DNA of 64,000 nucleotides from Ignavibacteria bacterium (GTDB taxonomy: Bacteria > Bacteroidota > Ignavibacteria > Tepidaquicellales > Tepidaquicellaceae). The stretch covers positions 1,012,177 to 1,076,176 of the forward strand of contig DATAJP010000002.1 in assembly GCA_036262055.1 (NCBI GenBank). The letters run 5' to 3'. The translations under genes were made by a program, and so were the position numbers. Positions 27,823-37,065 of this stretch are shown piece by piece (position 1 is the stretch's first letter; each line of letters begins with the position of its first letter). The notes below the pieces were generated by a model. It was not told the origin of the DNA and did not search any database. It worked only from the letters and a program-made list of their open reading frames with translations.

Positions 27823-30800
27823 ATGATTGAACGAATAATAGAATTTTCAGCTCGAAACAGATTTTTAATATTAATATTATATTTATTCATAGCAGGATAT
27901 GGAATATGGTGTGTTTATAATACGCCGGTAGATGCTATTCCTGACCTCTCAGAGAATCAGGTCATAGTTTTTACTGAATGGATGGGAAGAAGTCCGCAAA
28001 TAATTGAAGATCAGATCACATATCCTCTAACTCAAAGTTTACAAGGAATTCCTGATGTAAAAGCTGTGCGTTCACAGTCTATGTTTGGAATGAGTTTTAT
28101 TTATGTAATATTTGAAGATAGAGCTGATGTGTATTGGGCAAGAAGCAGAGTTCTTGAAAAGCTTAATCAAGTAAAAAACTTATTACCACAGGGTACAATT
28201 CCTGTAATGGGTCCGGACGGAACAGGGGTAGGTCATATTTTTTGGTATCATCTTACAAGTGATAAGTATGATTTAGGTGAATTAAGAGCACTACAGGATT
28301 ATTATTTAAAATACCAGCTTACGTCTGTACCCGGAGTTGCAGAAGTTGCTTCAATTGGTGGATTTGTGAAGCAATATCAGGTTGATATAGATCCCAACAA
28401 GCTCGCGTCTTATGGCATAGGCATAAATGAAATAGTTTCTTCAATAAGAAACAGCAACAGAGATGTAGGAGGTAAAAATATTGAATCAAGCGATAAAGAG
28501 TTCTTTGTCAGAGGAAAAGGTTATATACAATCTGCTTATGATATAGAAACCATAACAATAAGAAATTCAGAATTTGGAATACCGGTCAGGATAAGTGATG
28601 TAGGGACTGTTCAAATTGGTGGGGACACAAGGAGAGGCTTGTTGGATATGAACGGAGAAGGTGAAGTTGTAGGCGGTATTATTGTTATGAGGTATGGTGA
28701 GAATGCTTCTGAAGTAATTGAAAAAGTTAAAGAAAAATTAATTGAATTACAAAGAGGACTTCCTGAAGGCGTTAAAATTGAAACTTCTTACGACAGAAGC
28801 GGATTGATTGACAACGCAATAAATACGCTAAAAAACTCGTTAATAGAAGAAGCAATTGTTGTCAGCATAATTGTAATGATTTTCTTATTTCACTTCAGAA
28901 GTGCAATAAGAATTTTGATTGAAATGCCTGTTTCAATTCTCATAGCGTTCATTTTAATGAAACAGTTTAACATAACCTCAAATATAATGAGCTTGGGAGG
29001 TCTCATTATCTCAATAGGAGTGCTGGTTGATGCTTCCATTATAATGGTTGAGAATGCATATAGAAATCTCGCTAAAGCAGCAGAGAAAAATGAAAAAGTG
29101 AATTATACTGAAATTTCAATCTTATCTGCAAAACAGGTTGGCCGTGCTATATTTTTTTCAATTGGAATAATAGTTGTATCATTTCTTCCTGTCTTTATGC
29201 TTGAAGGTCAGGAAGGAAAGCTATTCCATCCTTTGGCTTTCACAAAAACTTTTGCGCTTGCCGGTTCGGCCTTAATTACAATAACGTTAGTTCCTGTCCT
29301 GATGACTCTTTTTATGCGTGGAAAGTTTTATACAGAGGAACAGAATCCTGTTTCAAAGTTTTTTCAAAGATTGTATAGACCCGCTCTTAATTTAGCATTA
29401 AAATATAGAAAAATTACTCTTACCCTAAACATACTGGCACTATTAATAACAATTCCTCTTATACTTAACAGAGGATCTGAATTCATGCCTTCCTTAGATG
29501 AGGGAAGTTTGCTTTTTATGCCGACAACACTTCCTAATGTTTCGGTAACTGAAGCAAAAAGAATTATGCAAGTACAGGATAAAATTATAAAGTCGGTTCC
29601 CGAAGTTGCGCATGTTCTGGGCAAAGTTGGAAGAGCTGATACTCCTACTGATCCTGCGCCCATGAATATGATTGAGACAATAATTATCCTGAAGGATAAA
29701 TCTGAATGGAGAGAAGGTTTAACCAAAAATGATATTATTAATGAGCTTAATTCAAAGCTTCAGATACCCGGCGTAGGAAATGCCTGGACTCAACCTATAA
29801 TTAACAGGATAAACATGCTGGCTACTGGTGTAAGAACAGATTTGGGAATTAAAATATTTGGAGATAATCTTGACACACTTGAAAGGCTCGCCGTTGAAGT
29901 TGAAGGAATTGTCAAAAATGTTAACGGAGCAGCTGATGTTTTTGCAGAACGAACCCAAGGGGGAAAATATATTGATATTAATATAAACAGGGAAGCTATC
30001 TCAAGATACGGACTTAATATTGGAGATGTTCATGATGTGATTGAAACCGCTATAGGCGGAGAAAATATTACAACAACTATTGAGGGAAGAAGAAGGTTTC
30101 CAATCAGAGTCAGATATTTCAGGGATTATAGAGAAGATATAGATAAATTAAAAAATGTTCTTGTTACAGTTGGTTCTTCTCCAATGAACGTCGGAGAAGG
30201 TGAAATGAGCGAAGGTTCTTCAATAAACAGTTCCGTGAAAAAATTTCAATTGCCTCTTGGAGAGCTTGCCGATATAAAAATCACTTCAGGGGCTCCCATG
30301 ATTTCAAGCGAAAACAACATGCTTCGTTCAATTGTATTTCTTAATGTCAGAGACCGGGATATGGGAAGTTTTGTCGAGGATGCAAAGGAAGTTTTAAATA
30401 AAGAATTTGCTCCTAATTTGCCCAAGGGTTATTACTATGTATGGAGCGGACAATGGGAAAACCAAATAAGAGCTAAAGAACGATTGCAAATTGTAATGCC
30501 TATAGTTTTCATTATTATCTTCATAATGCTGTACATGGTGTTTAAAAATTTTCTTGAGTCACTTCTTGTAATGCTGTCAGTTCCATTTGCCTTAATTGGA
30601 GGAGTTTATTTGATGGTAATACTTGATTATAATTTCTCGGTTGCTGTATGGGTTGGTTTTATTGCTTTGTATGGCTTGGCAGTTGAAACCGGAGTTGTGA
30701 TGGTAATATACTTACACGAAGCTCTCGATAAGAAACTAATTGAAAAAAATGATAAAGTCACAACCAAGGACATTATTGATGCCACGAAAGACGGTGCTAT

Positions 30801-31047
30801 ATTAAGACTGCGTCCGAAACTTATGACGGTAGCTGTAAATCTTTTAGGCTTAATTCCGATAATGTGGGCAACGGGAACAGGTTCAGATTTAGCAAAGCCG
30901 ATTGCCGTTCCTATGATTGGAGGAGTTATAACCTCTGCCATACATGTCCTTTTCGTTACTCCGATAATATTTGTAATGATTAAAGTTTATTTAAATAAAA
31001 AAGGTAAGCTGCATAAATCCGATATGGCCAAATTCTTGATTCATTAA
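27823..31047 (+). CDS. CusA-like heavy-metal RND efflux pump
   Basis: 1074 residues with 12 predicted TM helices. TM4 reads ISIGVLVDASIIMVENAYRNL, with a single Asp-Ala where the other pump (11532) has Asp-Asp. The segment MPSLDEGSLLFMPTTLPNVS and methionines around it (RIMQVQD, NMIETI) fit the CusA Met-rich path for Cu(I)/Ag(I). Works with the channel (19893) and adaptor (21317) from which it is separated by eight accessory genes. Confidence 0.93.
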   Translation: MIERIIEFSARNRFLILILYLFIAGYGIWCVYNTPVDAIPDLSENQVIVFTEWMGRSPQIIEDQITYPLTQSLQGIPDVKAVRSQSMFGMSFIYVIFEDRADVYWARSRVLEKLNQVKNLLPQGTIPVMGPDGTGVGHIFWYHLTSDKYDLGELRALQDYYLKYQLTSVPGVAEVASIGGFVKQYQVDIDPNKLASYGIGINEIVSSIRNSNRDVGGKNIESSDKEFFVRGKGYIQSAYDIETITIRNSEFGIPVRISDVGTVQIGGDTRRGLLDMNGEGEVVGGIIVMRYGENASEVIEKVKEKLIELQRGLPEGVKIETSYDRSGLIDNAINTLKNSLIEEAIVVSIIVMIFLFHFRSAIRILIEMPVSILIAFILMKQFNITSNIMSLGGLIISIGVLVDASIIMVENAYRNLAKAAEKNEKVNYTEISILSAKQVGRAIFFSIGIIVVSFLPVFMLEGQEGKLFHPLAFTKTFALAGSALITITLVPVLMTLFMRGKFYTEEQNPVSKFFQRLYRPALNLALKYRKITLTLNILALLITIPLILNRGSEFMPSLDEGSLLFMPTTLPNVSVTEAKRIMQVQDKIIKSVPEVAHVLGKVGRADTPTDPAPMNMIETIIILKDKSEWREGLTKNDIINELNSKLQIPGVGNAWTQPIINRINMLATGVRTDLGIKIFGDNLDTLERLAVEVEGIVKNVNGAADVFAERTQGGKYIDININREAISRYGLNIGDVHDVIETAIGGENITTTIEGRRRFPIRVRYFRDYREDIDKLKNVLVTVGSSPMNVGEGEMSEGSSINSSVKKFQLPLGELADIKITSGAPMISSENNMLRSIVFLNVRDRDMGSFVEDAKEVLNKEFAPNLPKGYYYVWSGQWENQIRAKERLQIVMPIVFIIIFIMLYMVFKNFLESLLVMLSVPFALIGGVYLMVILDYNFSVAVWVGFIALYGLAVETGVVMVIYLHEALDKKLIEKNDKVTTKDIIDATKDGAILRLRPKLMTVAVNLLGLIPIMWATGTGSDLAKPIAVPMIGGVITSAIHVLFVTPIIFVMIKVYLNKKGKLHKSDMAKFLIH

Positions 31048-31067
31048 TAATAATATCTAAATTTTTT

Positions 31068-31649
31068 ATGAAAGAGAAGTTTTATATAAAAAATATGGTT
31101 TGTCAAAGATGTATAAACGTTGTCAAAAACGAATTAGAAAATCTTGGAATAGAAATTTTGGAAATTGATTTAGGATATGCAGTGTTAAAGACCAAACCTG
31201 ACGCAATTCAGTTGGATAAAATAAAACAAGTATTGTTGACAAATGGTTTTGAACTTCTCGATGAGAAAAGAAGTCAGATTGTAGAACAAATAAACAATGT
31301 TATAATAAATCAAGTTCACCACAATAATAGTGATAAACGAGAAATGGAAAAGTATTCCGATTATTTATCGCGTAAATTAAATTTAGATTATAATTATTTA
31401 AGTAATCTTTATTCTTCAATAGAAAGTATTACAATTGAAAAATTTATAATATTGCAAAAAATTGAAAAAGTGAAAGAATTATTGGTCTATGATGAATTAT
31501 CTTTAGGTGAAATAGCTTTTAATTTATGTTATAGCAGTGTTCAGCATTTATCCAGCCAATTTAAGAATATAACAGGTCTTACTCCATCCCAATTCAAGTT
31601 AAATGCAGGGAACCGGAGAAAACCTTTAGATCATCTTTCAAATTCTTGA
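31068..31649 (+). CDS. HMA-AraC fusion regulator
   Basis: 193 residues. Residues 1-70 look like a heavy-metal-associated domain with the ligand loop MVCQRC; residues about 95-185 are an AraC-type double helix-turn-helix (LSLGEIAFNLCYSSVQHLSSQFKNITGLTPSQF). Fusing a copper-binding domain directly to a DNA-binding domain suggests a cytoplasmic copper sensor controlling this island. Location after the pump gene suggests feedback control. Confidence 0.8.
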   Translation: MKEKFYIKNMVCQRCINVVKNELENLGIEILEIDLGYAVLKTKPDAIQLDKIKQVLLTNGFELLDEKRSQIVEQINNVIINQVHHNNSDKREMEKYSDYLSRKLNLDYNYLSNLYSSIESITIEKFIILQKIEKVKELLVYDELSLGEIAFNLCYSSVQHLSSQFKNITGLTPSQFKLNAGNRRKPLDHLSNS

Positions 31650-31741
31650 AATTTTATAAATCATTTTAGGAATTTTATAACAGTTATGAGATTGACATTT
31701 CATAATTTTGTATAGTAACTTAACAAATTTATGATACTAAA

Positions 31742-32482
31742 ATGAAACATACATATAAAATACAAGGAATGAGTTGTAATTCATGTGTTAGTAAAATAGA
31801 GAACCAATTAATTAATACTACCGGAATTACTTCCGCCAAAGTTTCTTTAAATCCTCCGCAGGCAGAAATATCAATGTCAGAACATGTGGACACTGTAAAG
31901 CTAAATTTAATGTTAAGTAAAATAGGTAATTATTCTTTACAAGAAATTCATACAAACGGTACTTCTATATTAACAGAAGTATTAGCTGAAACCGAGTCGG
32001 AAAGTAAGTTTTTAACCTATAAACCTATAATTTTGATTTTTGTTTATTTACTGGGACTCGTTTTCTTAGGTGAGTTTCATAAGGGATATTTTTCTGCAAT
32101 GACTTTTATGAATAATTTTATGGGAGGATTCTTTATAACATTCTCGTTTTTTAAACTTTTAAATTTAGAAGGCTTTGCAAATGCATATTCATCTTATGAT
32201 ATTATAGCAAAAAAATGGAATCCCTACGGATACATCTATCCCTTTATTGAACTTTTTCTTGGAATTGCATTTTTAAGTTCATTTTTACCTTTTATTACAA
32301 ATTCAATTACTTTTATAGTAATGGCTGTAAGTTCAATAGGTGTTATTGAAAGTGTTTTAAAGAAAAACAAAATTCAATGTGCATGTTTAGGAACGGTGTT
32401 TAATTTACCAATGTCAACAGTTACAATTATTGAAGATTTGCTAATGGTCACCATGTCAGCGATAATGCTAATATTAATTTAA
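31742..32482 (+). CDS. HMA-MauE/DoxX-like fusion membrane protein
   Basis: 246 residues. N-terminal HMA domain with MSCNSC loop (residues about 10-15), then a membrane part of four TM helices (about 95-245) with the MauE/DoxX redox-associated pattern (GGFFITFSFFKLLNLEGFA, CACLGTVFNLPMSTVTIIED). The C-terminal CAC pair could be a thiol site. Likely couples copper handling to thiol redox at the inner membrane. Start is the ATG at 31742. Confidence 0.78.
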   Translation: MKHTYKIQGMSCNSCVSKIENQLINTTGITSAKVSLNPPQAEISMSEHVDTVKLNLMLSKIGNYSLQEIHTNGTSILTEVLAETESESKFLTYKPIILIFVYLLGLVFLGEFHKGYFSAMTFMNNFMGGFFITFSFFKLLNLEGFANAYSSYDIIAKKWNPYGYIYPFIELFLGIAFLSSFLPFITNSITFIVMAVSSIGVIESVLKKNKIQCACLGTVFNLPMSTVTIIEDLLMVTMSAIMLILI

Positions 32483-32492
32483 ATCAAAAAAC

Positions 32493-33872
32493 ATGAAAAC
32501 AATTATAATTTCAGTAATTTTGTTATTTATTTCAATTCAAGCTTTTGCTCAGCATGAACATCACGGTATGGACACAACAAAAAGTATGGATACTGTAAAA
32601 AATGATATACAAGAAATGCCTTTGGAAAAAGATTCTCTGGACATGCAACAAGAAATGTCTCATATGTTTTCATTAAGCCTTCCAATGAATAGAAATGGCT
32701 CCGGAACAGCATGGCTTCCCGACGAGTCTCCAATTTACGGATATATGGTTCATACTGATAACTGGATATTAATGTTTCATGGAAATATTTTTTTAAGATA
32801 CACAAGTACAGACATAACAAAAGAAGGTTCACGTGGTGCAAGTATGTGGGATGCACCAAACTGGTTCATGGGTATGGCTCAAAAGAAAATTGGCTCAGAT
32901 GGGTTGTTCAAAACCAGCTTAATGATGTCGCTTGACCGTTTAACAGAGAACGGCAACGGTTATCCGCTTTTGTTTCAGTCGGGGGAAACATGGAATGGAG
33001 AAAGACTAGTAGACAGACAGCATCCACATGATCTTTTTTCAGAGCTGAGCATTGCATACACTCAAAGAATTAATAAAGAAATTGACATTACAGGTTATAT
33101 AGGGTATCCCGGAGAACCTGCATTAGGACCAGTTGCTTTCATGCATAGGATATCAAGTTTTAACAATCCGGATGCTCCCTTGTCGCATCACTGGCAGGAT
33201 GCAACTCATATCACTTTTGGAGTTGGTACATTAGGAATTAGATATAAGCAATTTAAATTAGAAGGTTCCATTTTCTCAGGAAGGGAGCCTGATGAAAACA
33301 GATATAATTTAGACAAACCGCACTTTAACAGTTATTCAGGACGTATATCAATTAATCTCACTCCAAATCTTGCATTGCAAGTATCATATGCTTTTATTAA
33401 AAGCCCTGAAGCAATTGAACCGGATATAAACCTGCATAGAACCACGGCATCAATAATACATAGTTATAATTTCCCTTCATTAGGAAAACTTAATTCAACT
33501 ATTGCATGGGGGCTTAATGATAAAGGAGACAATCATAAAGAACATTCATTTTTGTTGGAAAGCAATTTACAATTAAATAGATTAAATCTTTATAATAGGT
33601 ATGAGTTTGTTCAAAAGGATCCAGAAGAATTAAACTTAAGTGGGTTTGACCATGATGCAAAATTTAATATAACTGCTTTGACGATTGGAGCTAATTATGC
33701 AATTATGCAATTTAACAATTTGAATTTGTCATTGGGCATTCAGGGAAGTGTATATTTTACACCGGGAGATTTGAAAACTATTTATGGAGCAAATCCAATT
33801 TCCGCTCAGGTCTATTTTAAAATTTCTCCTCCGCTTATAAGCAATAAAAGTAATATGCCAAATCATCACTAA
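32493..33872 (+). CDS. His/Met-rich outer-membrane-like protein of copper islands
   Basis: 459 residues. Signal peptide cut after AFA-Q; the mature N-terminus is rich in His and Met (HEHHGMDTTKSMD, MQQEMSHMF). The rest is aromatic beta structure (WLPDESPIYGYM, SGETWNGERLVDRQHPHDLF) and probably a barrel. Similar proteins, usually unnamed, accompany cus/cop clusters in Bacteroidota. It may bind copper at the outer membrane like PcoB, but homology to PcoB is not evident to me. Confidence 0.65.
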   Translation: MKTIIISVILLFISIQAFAQHEHHGMDTTKSMDTVKNDIQEMPLEKDSLDMQQEMSHMFSLSLPMNRNGSGTAWLPDESPIYGYMVHTDNWILMFHGNIFLRYTSTDITKEGSRGASMWDAPNWFMGMAQKKIGSDGLFKTSLMMSLDRLTENGNGYPLLFQSGETWNGERLVDRQHPHDLFSELSIAYTQRINKEIDITGYIGYPGEPALGPVAFMHRISSFNNPDAPLSHHWQDATHITFGVGTLGIRYKQFKLEGSIFSGREPDENRYNLDKPHFNSYSGRISINLTPNLALQVSYAFIKSPEAIEPDINLHRTTASIIHSYNFPSLGKLNSTIAWGLNDKGDNHKEHSFLLESNLQLNRLNLYNRYEFVQKDPEELNLSGFDHDAKFNITALTIGANYAIMQFNNLNLSLGIQGSVYFTPGDLKTIYGANPISAQVYFKISPPLISNKSNMPNHH

Positions 33873-33885
33873 TAATTAAAAATAT

Positions 33886-34356
33886 ATGAATATGGAAACA
33901 AATATGAGTAAAAAACATTACGTCTCTTTGATTATAATGATTTTTCTGTCATTTATTTCAATGTATGTATTTATGTATGCTATGGTAGACACCTTTACAA
34001 ATGTTTATTCAAATTTAAACCAAGTATATATGGCAGGTTTAATGACAGCATCAATGATAATTATTGAAATATTGTTAATGCGGACTATGTATAAAAATAA
34101 AAGATGGAACCTTATTATTCTTGTGTTTAGTGTCTTTCTATTGGCGGGATGCTTTCTTTTTATACGGCAGCAGACAGCCATTGGAGATAAACAATTTTTA
34201 AGGTCAATGATTCCACATCATGCAGGTGCAATTCTAATGTGTGATAAAAGCTCTATTCAGGATCCGGAAATACAGGAATTATGCAGACAAATTAAAATAA
34301 GCCAGGAAGCAGAAATTGAACAAATGAAAGCTATATTAAATAGATTAGATCAATAA
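33886..34356 (+). CDS. DUF305 membrane protein
   Basis: 156 residues. Three TM helices (about 13-95), then a helical tail with FLRSMIPHHAGAILMCDKS, the DUF305 signature with paired His and Met. DUF305 proteins are often found with copper genes and are thought to bind metal through HH and M ligands. Two further ATGs (33892 and 33904) are in frame, so the exact start is unsure. Confidence 0.82.
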   Translation: MNMETNMSKKHYVSLIIMIFLSFISMYVFMYAMVDTFTNVYSNLNQVYMAGLMTASMIIIEILLMRTMYKNKRWNLIILVFSVFLLAGCFLFIRQQTAIGDKQFLRSMIPHHAGAILMCDKSSIQDPEIQELCRQIKISQEAEIEQMKAILNRLDQ

Positions 34357-34426
34357 ATTAAAGGCTATTTCTAATTACGTTTTTAAATGTTTCCAAGTGT
34401 TCATTAAAAACCTTAAAATAATTACA

Positions 34427-34684
34427 ATGAAAAGAAAAATTGAAGTATTCGTTTCGGACTGTCCAATTTGTATTGAAACAGTTAAAAGAATTAAAACAGA
34501 AGCATGTCAAAATTGCGACATTGAAGTGCTGAACATAAAAGAAGATAAGGATGCCTTAACAAAGAGCAGAGAATACAATGTTAAGCATGTTCCGTCAGTA
34601 GCAATAGATGGTAAATTAGCATCATGTTGTGAAAACGGAGGAATTGATATTGAAGTATTAAAAAATCTTGGATTAGGAAGTTAA
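34427..34684 (+). CDS. Thioredoxin-fold small protein
   Basis: 85 residues from the ATG at 34427; an in-frame GTG ten codons earlier lacks a ribosome site. The N-terminus EVFVSDCPICIETVKRI has a CPIC redox pair in the thioredoxin position, cis-Pro region HVPSVAIDG, and a SCCENGG tail with two more Cys. Glutaredoxin/thioredoxin-like proteins of this size help reduce copper or thiols. Last gene of the island. Confidence 0.75.
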   Translation: MKRKIEVFVSDCPICIETVKRIKTEACQNCDIEVLNIKEDKDALTKSREYNVKHVPSVAIDGKLASCCENGGIDIEVLKNLGLGS

Positions 34685-34812
34685 ACTCAAGTTAAGAAAA
34701 TTTAAGACATAATTCATAATAGCATTGAATATAAAAACTCATAATATATTGCCAATCTCGTTTAAATAATATATTTTTTAATAACGTTAGTTAGTAAAAA
34801 GTCAGCAATATT

Positions 34813-34983
34813 ATGAAGTATTATATAACTTTAGTTCTTTTTTAATTAGCTTTATTAATTTACAATCTCAAACATTCAGCTTTTACAGAACTTCCTCACA
34901 AATTGTTTATTCGAATGATACTTTTGGCGTTATACCTTACGGTAAGATTAATAACCTGTCCGGCAGCACTAATCTACCGGTTT
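34813..34983 (+). pseudogene. Remnant of exported-protein N-terminus
   Basis: ATG at 34813 reads MKYYITLVLF then stops; one T missing from the T6 run at about 34838 would continue as FLISFINLQSQTFSFY and on to about 34983, a signal peptide plus start of a mature domain (QIVYSNDTFG, IPYGKINNLSGS). The frame has no remaining C-terminal gene body because the convergent lipoprotein gene occupies the space. It looks like a truncated, frameshifted leftover of a secreted protein. The rest of 34685-34999 is unremarkable AT-rich sequence. Confidence 0.5.
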
Positions 34984-34999
34984 TTGTAATCCTTCTGTT

Positions 35000-36514
35000 T
35001 TACCAATTCTTGTCGATAAAATATGTTTTTTCATCAGTTTCTTTAATTATAAACCAATTGTTATCAATTTTTTTAAATGTTAAGATAGAAGCAACCTTAC
35101 CATTATATTCTTTACCATTCGAATAGTTTTTACAGTCAAACTCCTTATCATATTTACAATTATATTCATCTATATTTATCTGTGAACAGTTAATATTGCT
35201 TATATTTAGCTTTATGTAATTCCATTTTTTAAAGAAATCTTTCTTGTCACTCATAAGCTTATTCTTCGAAACATTCCCCCATGAATAATAACTAACATTG
35301 TTAGCATAGAATTTATTTATAGCAGGTTCTTTATTATTCGTCGCCTGAATCCACTCAGTAATAATATTTTTAACTATATCTTTATCCGAAGTATCTCCGT
35401 TCATATAACTCATACCTCTCATAGTTGAATCATTAATCGCTGTTGGTATCACATCAGCTTCAAATTGTTCAATGTTTCGTTTAATCTGTGATTTTAATAT
35501 TTCTATTTTACCTTTGTTAAGATAATATTCATCGTCTAAACTGTATAGTTGGTTTCTGAGGTTATTTAATTTTTTTGACCTCTCATTATACTCCTGAATC
35601 TCATCCTTTGTGGCTTCGATATATACATATGCCTTTTTGGTAAAACCATAATTATCTTCATATTCAACATAGTCATCGGTGTCTTTCCAAACACGTTTCG
35701 AAAATAAACCCCTTGAAGTATACTCGGTGTTTGTGGTTTCCAATATATGATTTGCTCCGTATCCAAAGGATATTTCATATCTGTCATCAGTAAGCTTGCT
35801 TACAATATAACCCCTAATTGTATAAAGCTTTTTATAGCTAAAATAATCTTCAAGATCATTTATTTCTTTAGTTATTTTTCCAATTTGTTCATCGCGGGTA
35901 TTGACATTATACTCTGCCCATTTAAGCTGCCCTGCAATTAAAGATAAATCCAATATAAACTGATATTTTGAGTTCTTGATATTTTCGTACAAATTATTTG
36001 ATATGCAGTATTCCTTAAACAAGTCTGATAATGCTATAAGTTTACCGGCATCAACATTTCTATTTATTAATTTAGGATATGTTTTAAAGAAAACGGCGCT
36101 GTCGGACTTAATAATGATTCCACGAAATTCAGGTAATTGATCAGAATAATCGTATACAACTGAACTTGCCTTATTCAAATACTTCTTTATAAATAATTCA
36201 AGGTTTCGCGGCGGAACTTTATAGTGGTTAAAAGCTTTGAGAATTATAGTATACATTTCAGAACTTACAATTTCGTACATTAATAGCGAATCTAAATACT
36301 TAACTCCGACCGAATCTTTATTCTTTGTAATTCCTTCTATTGCAAGTTTTACAAGAGATGTTTTATTAGTATCTCGGATGTTACTTTCAACAAATCGTAA
36401 TAATTGTTTATTGTTATTGTCATTAATCCAATCATTTATATTATCCTCATCAATGCTGCAGGAAACGAATATGATACAAATTAACAAACAGAATAATTTA
36501 AGGGATGTTTTCAT
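35000..36514 (-). CDS. Lipoprotein with C-terminal NTF2-like domain
   Basis: 504 residues. Lipobox FVSC near residue 19. Central region helical with a charged coiled coil (about 210-230 and 310-365). Residues about 380-504 (IITEWIQATNNKE...FYANNVSYYSWG...DNWFIIKETDEK) look like an NTF2/SnoaL-like fold. I do not recognise a specific family. Transcribed alone, towards the end of the copper island. Confidence 0.7.
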   Translation of the reverse strand: MKTSLKLFCLLICIIFVSCSIDEDNINDWINDNNNKQLLRFVESNIRDTNKTSLVKLAIEGITKNKDSVGVKYLDSLLMYEIVSSEMYTIILKAFNHYKVPPRNLELFIKKYLNKASSVVYDYSDQLPEFRGIIIKSDSAVFFKTYPKLINRNVDAGKLIALSDLFKEYCISNNLYENIKNSKYQFILDLSLIAGQLKWAEYNVNTRDEQIGKITKEINDLEDYFSYKKLYTIRGYIVSKLTDDRYEISFGYGANHILETTNTEYTSRGLFSKRVWKDTDDYVEYEDNYGFTKKAYVYIEATKDEIQEYNERSKKLNNLRNQLYSLDDEYYLNKGKIEILKSQIKRNIEQFEADVIPTAINDSTMRGMSYMNGDTSDKDIVKNIITEWIQATNNKEPAINKFYANNVSYYSWGNVSKNKLMSDKKDFFKKWNYIKLNISNINCSQINIDEYNCKYDKEFDCKNYSNGKEYNGKVASILTFKKIDNNWFIIKETDEKTYFIDKNW

Positions 36515-36582
36515 TTTAGTTGCTTTGTTTAATGATTGAGCTTACATGAATATTATCCCTTAATTAGTTTAAAAATAAAAAA

Positions 36583-36743
36583 GGGACGCAACCTATTACG
36601 TCCCAAATCGAGGCTCTGGTAAGCCCGCAAGCAAGACATAAAGGCGCGTCCCAATTTAATGGGACTACCCTTCGTCCGTTTTGCTTGCTAAAATTTACCA
36701 GATTTCGATTCAAAACGTGGCGAAAGTTCGTCCAAACTTTCGT
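36583..36743. ncRNA. Predicted multi-stem structured RNA
   Basis: In the 383-bp gap 36515-36897. Hairpin GGGACG/CGTCCC (36583-36604), then nested helices AATCGA/TCGATT, CTGGTAA/TTACCAG (36616-36622 with 36695-36701), GCAAGCAA/TTGCTTGC (36627-36634 with 36681-36688) and GTCCC/GGGAC closing an 8-nt loop, and finally an 8-bp hairpin CGAAAGTT/AACTTTCG (36721-36742). GGGACGC at 36583 could alternatively pair with GCGTCCC at 36646, so two states are possible. Strand unknown: it precedes the plus-strand conjugation cassette and also lies upstream of the minus-strand lipoprotein. No Rfam family recognised. Confidence 0.5.
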
Positions 36744-36839
36744 TCAAATAAATATAAAGAACAGTACTTCTTATGCTATAAAAATAACTCCTTCCAATTT
36801 CAATTAAAATAGATATTTAAATATTTAACATAATCATGG

Positions 36840-36845
36840 TATAAT
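36840..36845 (+). promoter_or_regulatory. Possible -10 box of the conjugation cassette
   Basis: TATAAT at 36840-36845 lies 52 bp before the TTG start of the RHH gene. No convincing -35 is seen; the region upstream is very AT-rich. Weak evidence. Confidence 0.25.
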
Positions 36846-36897
36846 ATACTCAAGAAATAAATCAATCATTTTAGTAAACTTAAATGGAGACAACAAA

Positions 36898-37065
36898 TTG
36901 TATTCACCAAAAATAAGCGAAGACTTAATTCCAATCATCAAACGCAGGTCATTGGAAATTAAAAAACCAATGACTAAGATAGTTGATAAAATTCTGCGGT
37001 CAGCTTTAACTATTGAAAGTCAGTCTAATTCAAAATCCGCCGCAAATCTAAAAAACAACTTATGA
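36898..37065 (+). CDS. Small ribbon-helix-helix-like DNA-binding protein
   Basis: 55 residues from TTG 36898, with GGAG 8 bp upstream. The sequence opens with a beta-like SPKISEDLIPIIKRRS and PMTKIVDKILRSAL, the pattern of short RHH (Arc/MetJ-like) proteins found on plasmids and mobile elements. Its TGA overlaps the next ATG (ATGA at 37062), so the two are coupled. Probable autoregulator of the operon. Confidence 0.6.
   Translation: MYSPKISEDLIPIIKRRSLEIKKPMTKIVDKILRSALTIESQSNSKSAANLKNNL

Noticed and set aside
31690-31710. TAATTTTG as a promoter before the HMA-MauE gene
   Set aside because: The upstream TTG element is at the wrong distance, so only a -7-like match remains.
36583-36743. 6S RNA or tmRNA
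   Set aside because: There is a bubble-like interior loop, but the terminal helix is short, and no tRNA-like ends were found. Left as an unclassified structured RNA.
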